Shown here: one piece after another, positions 48,786 through 60,300 of the stretch | How the letters are laid out: each line of letters begins with the position of its first letter | How positions within the stretch are numbered: position 1 is the stretch's first letter | Source: Leptodontidium sp. MPI-SDFR-AT-0119 | Taxonomy: Eukaryota; Ascomycota; Leotiomycetes; Helotiales; Leptodontidiaceae | Direction of reading: 5' to 3' | Length of the DNA stretch: 64,000 nucleotides | Assembly: GCA_020726505.1 (NCBI GenBank) | Contig: JAHLEZ010000015.1 | Coordinates: 1,922,001 to 1,986,000, forward strand | Notes under the pieces: generated by a model | The model's database searches: none | The model's input: the letters and a program-made list of their open reading frames with translations, nothing else | Told to the model about the DNA's origin: nothing | Made by a program: the position numbers and the translations under genes

Positions 48786-49351
48786 TAGTTTGAATATACC
48801 TTACATGAGATATGATATGATATGGGGAAGGGAAAAATTGGAATGGGATAGGACTGGGGAGGGATATATCAGGAAAGAAACAGAGGGGTTGCAGCTCTGT
48901 GGCTACTGCTGAATATGTGTCTTTCCTGCATTTTTAAAGCACGGTGCTAGGGGGGCTTTCATCTGCTTTTCGTCTTGCACTTTGTTTTTTGGCTGAGGTC
49001 AGGTTTATGATAATCTGAATGAATGATCTTCTGTGTAGATAGTGTAATAAAGCAAGGAATTCAACGCCCTGATGGCATGATTAGCATATATACTATAAAG
49101 TAACTACATCGGCCAAGTTAAAGGCTTACTTGTAATGTGTAACGAGAACCTTGGAGAAAGAAGCGCCTTAGCAACGCCAATGCAAACACCAATGCCTTTG
49201 TCATCCTACACGACACGGAACAGCCAGCCATCCGAACAACCGCGTTTCTTCGAACCTTGAACTCGAACATCGCAAATCGAGATCCATTATCAACACGAGA
49301 TCAACTTCCAGACCAGAGTCCGTCACAAGTAGGTAGATACCGAGGGAGCGT
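48786..49351. other. convergent intergenic region
   Basis: 3' flanks of the DUF2417 gene and the 2EXR gene. No gene recognised. Confidence 0.4.
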
Positions 49352-50396
49352 TCAAATGACCTGCCCAGGGTGAAAGAACAACATATGCATAAGGAACAAT
49401 GCGTCAACCTCCTCTGACTCGAATTGCGTGACGAGCATGCTCCTCGCCAGTACCTTGGGCCATTTCTCGCGTTGCAATTCTGCTGCTCTCTGGTTCCAGC
49501 CGTCGCACCACCTGTTGAGAATGTTAGTCTGGATTTCTCGCTAGAGAGTATACTAAGCAAGAACAAGGACGGAAGATATTGGGAACGGGTGTTTCTCATG
49601 CAGATGCCGAGAAGACAGCTCCAGAGTGAAATGAAATGAACGTGAAATCTTACCAATGCCGACTACACCTCTCTAAATCACTCGCACTATCTCTCAAACA
49701 GACCACTTCAGGCCATCTCTCTTCTCTAACAGGCTTCGGTCTCCTCCCTACCACCGCCTCCCCATCTCCATCTCCATCTCCATCTCCATCCTCACCCTCA
49801 ACCCAATCCCCATCCTCCACATCAGCATCAAAGCCCCCACTCAAACCATACGCCAACCTCTCCATAGCCAGTCGTCCATACTGCTCACCACTCTCCACAT
49901 TCTCCGGATCACATGCGACACCCAAAGTCCTCAACCCCGTAAACCTCTCCAACTCCCTCCCATCATCCTCCGCATGAAACAACATCGCCTCCTCATTAAC
50001 CACCAAATTCCTCACCCTCCCCGCCTCCTCCACCCCCATCTTCCTGCCTATCCGGCCCGGGTACGCACCAAGCGTGCGCCAACAAACCATCAGCACATCC
50101 TTCTCGAACGAGAAGTATACGCGTGCGAACTCGCGCGAGGGAGCGAAGGCTAACTCGTACGTCTTCAGCGCCTCGTACCGTGACTCTTGACACACGTGCA
50201 GGAGGGGCGGGATGGCTTGCGAGGACTTGAAGACTCGTTGACGGGCGTTCCAGTAGATGTGCACGAGACGGCTGGCGGTGCTCAGATAGTCTGCGAATAT
50301 CTTGATCCGGAGCTCGATGGGGAGTTTAGGGAAGAGAGTGAAGGCTGTGAGGGGTTTGGGTTGAGCTGCTATTGTGGCTCGGCGACGGGGAGGCAT
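49352..50396 (-). CDS. 2EXR domain protein
   Basis: The N-terminus contains a 2EXR domain: FTLFPKLPIELRIKIFADYL, then LLHVCQESRYEALKTYELAFAP, the E-x-R elements that give the name. It resembles fungal proteins of unknown function found in large families. The first frame would stop at 49650 directly after SRHW, but a GTAAGA donor there (intron 49512-49653) joins HW to WCDGWNQRAAELQREKWPKVLARSML. That extends the product to TGA at 49352-49354, and I consider the spliced form the real one. A run of DGDGDGDG (49761-49790) sits in an acidic loop. Function unknown. Confidence 0.8.
49761..49790. repeat. CCATCT hexamer repeat within the 2EXR gene
   Basis: Tandem CCATCT units encode the Asp-Gly run on the minus strand. 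Such in-frame hexamers readily vary in copy number. Confidence 0.85.
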
Positions 50397-50943
50397 GGTT
50401 TCTTGTGAGAGTACAGAGAGAAGTGTATTGTGAGATGTTGGTACTTCAAAGTTGTTCGTACAGAAGAAGTGAAATAGTCTCGAGAAGGCTGAGATGGCTC
50501 GGGTTGAACTCAGAGAGACCTCATGTGCTCGGGACCTAGTTAAGTGAGGAGCGTGAAAAGACGCAACTGATGGGTTTAAAGCTGTAGACGATGAATAGAA
50601 AGAGGGAGTCCAGAGTGACTCAAATTAAATCGAACAATAGTGTTGATGGAAGTGATACTTGGAGACAGAAGGCTGAGATTCAAGACGTGTGAAGTCAGCC
50701 ACGCACATGTGACCCGCTCCAAGGCTTGCTCGCTCGCTTGCCTCCCCTCAATTTCAACACCTCTCACTCCACTCCACTCCGCGCCATCTCTGCAGCCTCA
50801 CAGCTCCCTGGAAGCACTCCCCAGAGCTCCACCAACATCCAACCTCCCGACCTTCCATTAAACAATGTGAAGCTTCCTCAAACCGCAAAGGATCAAGACT
50901 CGCCCCCGCTCTGCCTTGCCAATGAGTCCACCACCTCCAAGCT
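50397..50943. other. divergent intergenic region
   Basis: Shared upstream region of the 2EXR gene (minus) and the DUF1746 gene (plus). No gene recognised. Confidence 0.4.
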
Positions 50944-52107
50944 ATGAACAATGACTCCACATCAAACGACCTGCCCAGCTCCGAGCCAGCACCAGCGCCA
51001 GCATCAGCGTCAGATCCCATCCCAGGCGCAAGTGAGGGCACAACCGGCGCCGTTGTCGTCAATGATACTTCAGAAGCAGCAGCAGCATTGATAAGTCAAG
51101 ATGCCCAGCCAGAATCGCCCGCGAAGAAGAGAGCTCTGGCGCAGACGAAGAAGAAGTTCGAATTCATCAACAATCTTACTCTACACCTCGACATCCTGAT
51201 CTATGCCGAGCTCTGTATATTATACTACATGGAGTATGTCCCTTCGCTCACCTAAATTTCTCCAATAGGCCATGTACTAATGAAGATAAACAGTTGCTCG
51301 CTCTTCCGTCTCCTCCTGCGCGCTGTCAATCAAATGATGTTCCTCTCTCCCAAACCGCAATTCATCCCCGCAGCTCCCATCCACCGCCCCTATATCGGCG
51401 CCATCTTCGGCCCCAACATCATCTGTATCCTCCTCCACATTCTCACGGCGCGGTCAGAAGCAGGGGAAGCTATGCGAGGCTATCTACATGGAGGCGTGAT
51501 CATTGATCTTATCGGGCAGAAAGGACCGACCTCGAAATTCCACTTGGTGTTACTGGACTTGCTAGTTCTCGGTCTGCAGTGTTTCATGCTGGCTGTGCAT
51601 GTGGAAAGGGAGAGGCTTATCGCTGTGAAAGATGCACTTTCGTCGACAGTTCCTACAGCTGGTACGGATGTTCCGAGAGAAGCTGTGGTCTCTGCGCAGA
51701 ATCTGGATGCGGAGGAGAGGGGCCAGAGGGGAGATGCCATCGTTACGAGTGAAGGGGATATGGAAATGCAACCTATGATGCCACAGAACGACGGACCATC
51801 ATCCTTGAGAAACGAAGTCGACGACGAAAGAAACGAGGAACGAGAACGACTTCTTGCTGAGCCGCCTGCACCACAGGAGGAAGCTGATGATGGGACCTTG
51901 GACATACTTTGGTCTGGATCGGCCATTGTAGCCGACTTTCACGTCATGCATACTCTGAGAAGGCAATGGCTTGATTATGGCAACGCAACGGAATCCGCGA
52001 TTCAAACCGTTGGATTTTCTGCTGAGTTAGCGGCTGTTACGGCGAGTCGGCGTATGAATGCAGCCGGTGCCCGTTTTCAGCGAGACGTGGGGTCCCTCAC
52101 GAATTGA
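50944..52107 (+). CDS. DUF1746 membrane protein, Dsc E3 ligase subunit 4-like
   Basis: An Ala/Ser/Pro-rich N-terminus precedes the DUF1746 core: FEFINNLTLHLDILIYAELCILYYMDCSLFRLLLRAVNQMMFLSPKP. It continues GAIFGPNIICILLHILTAR and KFHLVLLDLLVLGLQCFMLAV, three to four membrane segments. The intron at 51234-51292 splits the Asp codon of YYMDCS. Fission yeast Dsc4 carries this domain and belongs to the Golgi Dsc ubiquitin-ligase complex that activates SREBP proteins and degrades orphan membrane proteins, so this is the likely role. The C-terminus contains an acidic/Arg-rich linker and a soluble segment (TLDILWSGSAIVADFHVMHTLRRQW). Ends LTN at 52107. Confidence 0.85.
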
Positions 52108-52199
52108 GATACCCAGTTTTGTATAATAGTCTTCGAATGCAAATAGCATGACTTATCTTGCACTTATTTGATGATACCGTTGGCTTTGGGAGTATTGCG

Positions 52200-53411
52200 T
52201 TATGTTATCTTCCTGCCTACGTTCCCTACGCCAGCTCCTTTGATACTGACTATAATATCACCACTTTCATCCTCAGCAGCTCTCAAGCCCCAACTACTCG
52301 CCCCGAACTTCTTCAAATCCCTTCCCAGACCAACAAAGTCCTCAGTCCCAACCACATCCCTCCCCAACCGTACTCTGCCCACATCCTCTGAGCCCATAGC
52401 CATCAGCGTGAGTACCGTCGGGGCCCCAACCCTCGTGAAGCAGCCTCCCTGTGAAATAACCTCCAACAACTGATACGCACACTGCTTGCCCACATCCTCG
52501 GGCGTAACACCCCCCTCACTCGGCGCCGGCACGTCCGCCGAATATATCACACCCTGCGCGCTCGTCTCCGCGATCAAACTCAGTCCAAATCCAATCCCCG
52601 TCCTCTTCTTGCCCCCAGGATTCGCTCGATCCCCACTCGACACCAAAGGCGCCTGGTCATACTGTGCAGCAACATGTATATCACTCACGAGCGGATTCAA
52701 TACCCCGCGCGCAGCATGTATCATTCTCGCGTTATTACTAGCAGAAACGCCCGTACAGTACGCCACGCCGCGGATCCTCTTCACGCGCCCCGGACTCCGG
52801 TTCATATGCAGCGTCTTGGGTAATCTGAACTGACTCCCGAACCTCAACTCGACTATTCCTCCTCCGCCTTTCCCTCCCGCGCCTGTACACGAGCGCTGGA
52901 GGACTCGCAGCTCGAGCTTGCTCGCCATGACGCCGAAGCTTTCGTAGAGGGGGAGGATGGCAGTGCGTAGCGTGTCGACGCTCACGTCCCCTGTTTCCGT
53001 GGCGCTGGTGATGACGCCTTCGCCTTCGAAACGGACATTGATGGGTGCTTTCGAGAACGGTGCCAGCATGCAGAGAGGGAGGAGGAACCAGCTCACGCCG
53101 CGCCGGCAGGTGTCTGGTAGGACGCACTTGACTACATCTGAGCCTCCCGTCGAGACGCTGCCCGTAATCAAACCAGGGTTGTATATGAGTTTCGTACCCG
53201 TGTACGAGATTTGCATCGTCGTGCCATTGGTGATGCTGTCGAGGAGGCGAAGGAAGGAAATCTCATGCGGCGCGAGACCCGGGTTGGTTGGCGATGAAGA
53301 GCGGATGTTGGAGATGGCTATGGGGCGGCCGGTCAAAGTCGAGAGGACAAGACGGTGAGTTAGGGATTTGTGAGAGGTAAAGCGCAGGTATTCGGGGGCC
53401 GGGGCTGCCAT
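52200..53411 (-). CDS. RCL1: RNA 3'-terminal phosphate cyclase-like protein, RCL1
   Basis: A single-exon gene of 403 residues, the usual length. Rcl1 works with the GTPase Bms1 in the SSU processome and is needed for A0-A2 cleavages of pre-18S rRNA. Landmarks: RFTSHKSLTHRLVLSTLTGRPI, GLAPHEISFLRLLDSITNGT, TGTKLIYNPGLITGS, then RGVSWFLLPLCMLAPFSKAPINVRFEGEGVIT and RVKRIRGVAYCTGVSASNNARMI. The C-terminal region reads GGCFTRVGAPTVLTLMAMGSEDVGRVRLG. True cyclases carry a catalytic His near the C-terminus; this family lacks it. It converges with the DUF1746 gene, with a 92-bp gap. Confidence 0.96.
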   Translation of the reverse strand: MAAPAPEYLRFTSHKSLTHRLVLSTLTGRPIAISNIRSSSPTNPGLAPHEISFLRLLDSITNGTTMQISYTGTKLIYNPGLITGSVSTGGSDVVKCVLPDTCRRGVSWFLLPLCMLAPFSKAPINVRFEGEGVITSATETGDVSVDTLRTAILPLYESFGVMASKLELRVLQRSCTGAGGKGGGGIVELRFGSQFRLPKTLHMNRSPGRVKRIRGVAYCTGVSASNNARMIHAARGVLNPLVSDIHVAAQYDQAPLVSSGDRANPGGKKRTGIGFGLSLIAETSAQGVIYSADVPAPSEGGVTPEDVGKQCAYQLLEVISQGGCFTRVGAPTVLTLMAMGSEDVGRVRLGRDVVGTEDFVGLGRDLKKFGASSWGLRAAEDESGDIIVSIKGAGVGNVGRKIT

Positions 53412-54370
53412 TATTGTGTGGTTGGGCGAGATATGGTGGTTGCGATTGTAGAGAGAAATCTTGAGAAATCTAGTGAAATAAATGGGCAGAATGCTAAGTT
53501 ACTGTACTGAATCGGGTCACCGCTTCCACTTGGGGGGGAAAGCAAAAATACTGTGACGCTCCCCCGACTTAAGATCTAAACAGTTCACTTTGACTGTTGA
53601 AGCTGACACTTGCTTAATCTACTAGGTCTTTTCCCTAATATAATTGTCCTGTAATAGTTTGGAGCCTTTGGATAAAAGTTTATGATCACTGAATCTATCT
53701 TAAGAGTAAAGAGAGAGCTTCACTGGAGATGAATTCGGCCAGCCTCGTCTTCCCAACATCCAGAAGTCTACAGGCAATGGAAACCCCTCTCTGAAGGTCC
53801 AATGCTTAAAAATAAGCTTGGATGTTCCAGATAAAATAATGTGTTTGAGCGACTTTGTCTTGCTATATCTCTCATGAACACGAAAGAAGACTTAAGTTAA
53901 ACAGTGTGACAATCAAGCATATTTCACGAGAGCCAATTGCATTAGTGAAGACCTTTTATTTCCTAGCGGAACAGGAACTGCCACTCTCATAAAGATAGCG
54001 AGTGTTATGGCAAGCAGACTCCTTCACTCCCCAGTCCACCACCTCCGTCCCATGTTCATTCGTCAGTGCAATTTTAGAAATCTCGGAATTTGTACAATTG
54101 GTGACCATGTCATGCCAAAGCAGCCCAGGCCAGGAGATAGAAAGACTCCCAGTATCGTAGTGTTACATGCGGAATCGCAAATTTGAGTTCGCAACGAGAT
54201 GCCGAAGAAACTGCTGCAAAGAGAAATGCCAAAAGAAACCAGTAAACCAGCGCAGGGACTGTAGAAATTCATGAATCGGATGTCTTCGTGATGAAGCACC
54301 ACGATATGTCGTAGATGATAAGCCCGTGAGAGCTACCACGAGGTGTACTCAGAGAACAGACAACAGGCAT
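53412..54370. other. intergenic region
   Basis: Promoter side of RCL1 and the 3' flank of the PWWP gene, AT-rich around 53570-53950. A 79-codon frame at 54063-54302 (minus) resembles nothing known. Confidence 0.4.
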
Positions 54371-56503
54371 TTAGGCAGTGGACTCCACCGAGACTGGGTC
54401 TGCAACAGATACCTGAGGAACGTGTTAGTTTATGAGCAGGAATATTTTTCTAAACGGTTCTTGCACCCACCTTTGGTTCTTCGGCGGGCTCAACTGGGGC
54501 ACTCTCAACCTCAGCGGACGTCTCCTTGGCTGCTTTCTCAGCTACGGGTTTGTCCTCGGCCTTCTCCTCGAGCTTTTCCTCGGTGGATGACTCCTTGGTT
54601 CCGTTGGTGGCTTCAGTTGGAGAGGCTTTAGCACTTTCGGCATCGGCCTTGGTTTCGCCATTGCCATTCGTAGTTGCTGATGCGGCTGGGGCAGCAATTG
54701 GGGTGTCGGTAGCAAGAAGCTTGTTCCATTTGTCAAGAAGCTCTTGAGATCGCTCCTTGAATTGGAATTCCTCTTCTCTAGGGATGGATGGGAGCTTCAG
54801 GATAGCCTTGAGAACCTTGTTGATCTTGGTAACTCGAATGATGCTAACCTCGAGGTCCGCATAGCCTTGAAGCTTAGCAATGAACTCGGACATCTGTCTC
54901 ATCTCGGTTTCCTTTGGCTCTTGGTCGCGAGTCAACAGGCCCTTTTGAAGCTTGTGTCGTAGAAAAAGGATTTCCTTCTACAAAATCTGTTAGATTGAGA
55001 TCTGAAACGAACGAGTGGGCTACATACCTCCTTCTTAGCACGCTTCTCCTCGGCGGTCAACTCGGGCTCCTTGGGTACTGCAGCCTCGGGGGTCTCGACA
55101 GCTTTAGGGGTAGCCTTTGACTTCTTCGGCTTGGCCGTCTTTGGAGTGGCTTCCTTCGGGGTTTTGGGGGTTGAGACACCATTCGTAGTCTTCTTGGTGT
55201 TCAATTTGATTGTGGTGCGTGGTTTCTTGACGGAATCGGAGCCCTGTGGGGTCTATTCTATGAGCACTGCTTCTTCTAGAGACATTATTGAACTTACATC
55301 ATCTTCAGCCTTGCGCTTGTTTGTCTTTGGTGGCTCAATGGTTGCATCAGCTCCGTCGGATTCTGGGTCTCCAACTGCATCAGGCATATTAAGATTGGCA
55401 TCCTCGTCGTCTTCAACAGCCTTGGCAGCGGACTTCTTCTCTTTCTTGGCAGCGGCAGCCTTCTTTGCTTGCTTCTCGGCCTGCTTTTCAGCCTTGAGAG
55501 CTTCCTTAGCAGCAATATCGGCCTTGCGAGCTTCTTCGAAAGCATAGAGGATGTCCTTGAAGTAGTCCAGGTCGTTTTGCTCGGCAGCAAGGGTACGGGC
55601 GGCGGCAATATCCCCTCGCATCTTTGGTGGGAGCGTTCCAACCTCTTCGGGATCAAGATCGCACAAATCGGTGTTAGAAACCCAACCGCTTTGGAAGAAC
55701 AATTAGCGAAATATTGGCCAAGGAAGGATGCACTTTGACTTACAATTCATTGGTGTGCAGATACATAACTGGGAATGTGCGATCCTTGACCTTTGGTCCT
55801 CCATCTTGGTAGTCCTCTCGGTAAGATCCATCAGGTCTAGCAGCTGTAACAGGTCGGGACTTCTCAAGAGTGTTAGGGATCATGGTCTGGTCAGCAATAA
55901 TCACCGGCCACGGTGGGAAGCCCTTCAATTTGTGGTAGAAGTAATCGCCTGGCTTAGCATCTGTGTGTGTCATCTTTGCCATTGAGGCCTTCTTGTTCAA
56001 CTTCTTGCCCTTATGCTCTGGTACACCAGATGACTTTCTCTTTCCGCCCTTGGCCTTCGCCGCTGAAGCTGGCGTCTCAACAGCAATCTCCGACGAGTCC
56101 GCAGCAACGGGAGCAGTATCCTCTGTCTTTGCCTCGTCCTCCATTTTGGTGTCTTCTTGGGTAGTCGCAGGTTCGGGTTTGTCTTGTGCGACGTTCTCAG
56201 AGTTTGTTTGTTGGACAATCGGCTTGGCTTCTTCCTTGCTATCTGGACGCGAAGAGACACACATCAGCATGAAAGAACTTGTTTGTGTGTGAAAGGGAAG
56301 AAAAGGCGCGAATTGTTCTTACTATCCGCGGGCGCGTCCTCCGTCGCGACTTCCTTGGGTGCGCTGATCTCAGCATCACCATTGCCCTCCTTCATGACAA
56401 CATCTTCCTTTGCTCCAGGCGCAGTAGCAACTTCAGGGCGCGCAGTTTCTACCTCTGCAGGAGTCGAAACGACTGCAGCTGTTGGGCTTGCCTCGTCCGA
56501 CAT
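54371..56503 (-). CDS. PWWP domain chromatin protein
   Basis: Start MSDEASPTAAVV (56503; an upstream in-frame ATG at 56521 is possible). After an acidic/Ala-rich region, a PWWP domain begins: KPGDYFYHKLKGFPPWPVIIADQ, closing with RTFPVMYLHTNEL and SGWVSNTDLCDL from the next exon. PWWP modules read methylated H3K36 or related marks. Long Lys/Ala/Glu coiled-coil and basic stretches follow (EALKAEKQAEKQAKKAAAAKK; TPKTPKEATPKTAKPKKSK). A conserved helical domain resembling the TFIIS-N/LEDGF-IBD type comes last (FIAKLQGYADLEVSIIRVTKINKVLKAILKL). The final intron (GTGGGT donor, CTAAC branch) joins EEPK to VSVADPVSVESTA, ending at TAA 54371-54373. Possible homologues include Ioc4-type or Pdp-type PWWP proteins; the exact partner complex is not certain. 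Confidence 0.88.
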
Positions 56504-57317
56504 CTTGTCGCGAGATCGCACCGCGGGGGTGATGGCTTGTTGACACTACGTTGGTAGGTTGGCAGCTCTGACGCGTCGCAATCAAGAGCAATGGTTGCAA
56601 ACAATGGCGATACTATCGCACTGTAGTGTGGTGGTGATGTCTTGATGGCGATGTGTGATGGAACTCGAATCAGGATGGGGGGAGGATTCGAAGCGCAGGA
56701 GGGAGTTTCTCGAATTAATTCGGCGAAGCAAAGTCTAGCTAGCAGCCTTAGGTAGACCTGGTCACGTGATGTAGTTGAAGAACAAAAAAGAACCAACGGC
56801 CAGGTAGGTACCGACAACCACCCTCGGTAGAATAACAATACGAAATAGCAGGTAGGAGCAGTGAATTGCTTGCTCAATGAACTCATAGGCACTGCCTCGA
56901 GGGCTTTTCTGCACACAAGCGAGGAATACAAAAAGCAAATTCACCAGATTTGAGACTTTCAAATGATGAGTCAAGAACAGCCCCAAAGAATGAAACAGTT
57001 GGTGATGGAATCAGCTCACCGTTCTCACAACAACGCCAGCGCCAGCGCCGGCACAGCCAAGGACAACGAGACCAGCCCGCCCCCTTCTGCCGTAGACCAA
57101 TCAAGACTACCTGCAAGTTTCCACGGAACAGGCAACACAAGCAACACAAATCAAATCACTAAGAAGCAAAAAGGAAAACCAATGAAATGAGAATGTCCAT
57201 GTACTCCCTTGCGGCCTCATCCATGTTGAGGAGAGCTGCTTTGTGCCCATCTAAACTTTTCCTTCATTCCAATCTACTATACAACAAAGCTCTCGAGGTT
57301 GGGTGAATGACTGGAGA
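56504..57317. other. intergenic region
   Basis: Upstream of the PWWP gene and downstream of BRR2. A 75-codon plus-strand frame at 56963-57190 is low-complexity and not supported. Confidence 0.4.
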
Positions 57318-60300
57318 TTATTCTTCGCCTTCTTCTTCGTCCTCGTCCTCGTCCATACCCTCAGCAACAGTCACAGAGAAGCTTGGGTCCTGGTCAACTC
57401 CCACGTAGCTGTCGCTCATAAGGAACAACTTCAGGTCGTGCTCTCCCGGTGTCGGTACAGTGTATTCGAGTCTCACGTTCAAGGATCTTCCTATGGTGAT
57501 CCGCTTGATCGCAAGTAGTGTCTTCGAACTCTCCTCGCCTACCACCAGCCACCAGTTCTCCATCTTCTTGCCAGGGTAAAACGGCGCATGCACAGTGGTG
57601 TCCACATCTGCTGCATCTTCTTCATCGTCCACATCCCTTGTAATCTTGATCTTGATGTAGGCTGGATCTCCAGCGGTGATGTCTTCGGGATCCTCCAGTT
57701 CGAATTCAAGGTCAATATTCGGGTATTTTGAGTTGGTGAAGTTGGCAGCCTGGCCCAATTGGTTCTGGGACAAGCCCAGTCGTTTGACCAAGGCCTCGTA
57801 GTTGGGGTTCTCCGAAGGATCCATAGCTTCCATGAATTCGAATATATCCTTGATTCTGTAGGAGAGAAAATTAGTAATAATACTGGGACATTCATGCAAA
57901 GACACATACCCAGATTCGTTCGCAGCCTTGATGACCTCAGGCGCGAAGTGCGGAATTTGCTTCAGTGGACTGTCGCGATCCCACATGCCCTGGACAACCA
58001 TTTGTGACATCTCCATTGCATTCATAGCATTGATATGACCATCTGACGACAGCACATCAACTGTAGCACTGAGCAGGCCCAGAACTTTAGTCAGTATAAT
58101 CTCTTGGTCTTTAACTAGATCGATTGGCAATTGCATCCTGGAGAAATGGGCCTGGAGCAAGACAAATGCCTTGAAATGTGGAGAGTCGTAGGCAGGTTGT
58201 GCCATCTTGACAGGAACCCGATCGTAGATACGTCGAAGCAAGCTATCCTCGTGTCTTCGGATTTGAATGGACTCAAATTCAGTGGCTGAAGTGACAATTT
58301 CGAGAATTCCTTTCAATTTCGTCCGGCCGCTCAAGGACAGCAAGAATGTCTGCATGGTGATGTACGAAATGTTGTAGTAAGCAGCAATCATGGCTGCGTT
58401 CAATGGCGTCACCGAATCATCGTCATCATCCAAGTCGATGATCTTTGTCTCCGCAAGATCCTTCAAGGTAGTCTCGACGAGTTCGGATAAGTGAGCACTC
58501 AGGCCTTCATGGGATGTATCTGCCAGACTGTAATAACTTGGATTTGCGAGAAGTCGACGATAGAAATATGTGAAGGTGGTCCAGTTGATCGCATCATCGG
58601 CGGACTCGATCATCTTCGTGCTAATCTCGGAAACAAAAGCGTCGTGCAAGTACACTTGAAGGTGACTCTCGATTGGGAGGGCCTCGTTGAGAAATTTTTT
58701 ATAATACTCTCGTTTGACAGCTGGCACCATAAGCACACCTCTACTAATCTTGTCTTCTAGTGGTCGCGAAGCCTTTCCGAACATCTGAAGGACCTCGCTC
58801 AGCGGGTAATCCACATATCGATGCTCTCTGCCTTCGTAGTACTGAGTTCCCATGACAATGACCAAGTGTGCAGTGCAGTCAAGTTCCCAGCATACATCAC
58901 GAGATGCTACCATAACTTGAATAGCGCCGTTGTCGTAAAGATGCTTCACGATACGTTTATCACTTGCGCTAAGAGCTTCGTGGTAGTATCCAACTCCATG
59001 AGAAAGTGCCTCGGCGAGAGCCTCTTCCCCAATGCGTTCCAGCAGTGGTCTCATTTGATCGACATCGGCGTGTAAGAAACGATCTTCATCATCACTCGCA
59101 ACGCAGGCAAGAAGCAAGTCTCTGGTAGTGGACCGAGCTTGCTTCCTGCTGGGAACGAATATGATCGCGGGTTTGTCTGGAGACATCTGGAGAATCGAAA
59201 GATAGGTAGGCTTGGCCATAGCAAGCATAAGGGATGGGAAGTGCGGGACTGTAAAAGACTGGATATGGAGTTCTAAAGGTACCGAACGGACGTGTGGGCT
59301 GAAATTGTAAATGTTGTGCTTCTTGGCGTCAATCCATTCACCTATATCTCTGGCGTTGGAAAGCGATACGCTCAAACCTATGATTCGAAGGGGATGCTGT
59401 GTTTGGGACCGAATGTAATGCATTCGAGATACAATAATCTCATACACAAATCCAGATTGCCCTCCAAGCATATGAAGCTCATCTGCAATGAAGAGCTGGA
59501 TGTTCTGGACGTTCTTTCGGCGTTGCCATTGTCGAGACAGAATATCCCATTGCGCAGGCGTAGCAAGGATCACATCGCCCCGCTCGAGAAGCTTGAGATC
59601 AGCAGTGGTTTCTCCTGTCAACTTCACAATTTCCTTGCCGCCACGAAGCTTGGAGAACCGTTGTTGCCATTCTTGGTGTCGAAGATCAACAAGTTCCTGG
59701 AAAGGAGCAATGTAGACGGCCCGGCCAGCATCAGGCTTTGACCAGTGACGAAGCAGGGCAAATTCTGCGCAGACTGTCTTGCCGCTTCCGGTCGGGGCTC
59801 CAACGAAAACGTTGTCATCCGTGGAATACAAAGAATTGAAAGTCTGTGTTTGAATCTTGTTGAAGCGCTCCCATTTGGGATAAAGAGCTCGGAAGTCGTC
59901 GGTCTTCAAGGCAGCAACAGGTAGTGGTTGCAGATCAAGGAGCTGCGTGTGGGGAGGGAATTTCTCGGGCAGAATCAGCTTCTGGAATGATACTGCAAGC
60001 TTGGTTTCGGAGTGCATCCATCTATCAGAAACGACAGTGACGAAGTAATTCGGCGGCATGGGCTCTGTGATTGGGACGGTGAACTCGACGATGTGCTCGT
60101 TCATCTCTGCTTGAGCAAAGTCTTTTCTGAGGATGAACTGGTCGTGGAAGAGAATGTCTTCCCCATCGCAGTCTTCAGCAATGATCCAGAAACTTTCTGC
60201 AGTCCCATGAACCTCGTCGTCCCACTCAAAGTTTGGAGTGATGGTCAATTCAACACGTAGCATTGATCTTGTCATTGGTTGCACTTGAGCTTGAACTTCT

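Noticed and set aside
51480..51926. 148-codon Ser-rich minus-strand frame
   Set aside because: Antisense to the well-supported DUF1746 gene.
56963..57190. 75-codon plus-strand frame between BRR2 and the PWWP gene
   Set aside because: Low-complexity, no family resemblance, lies in the flanks of two minus-strand genes.
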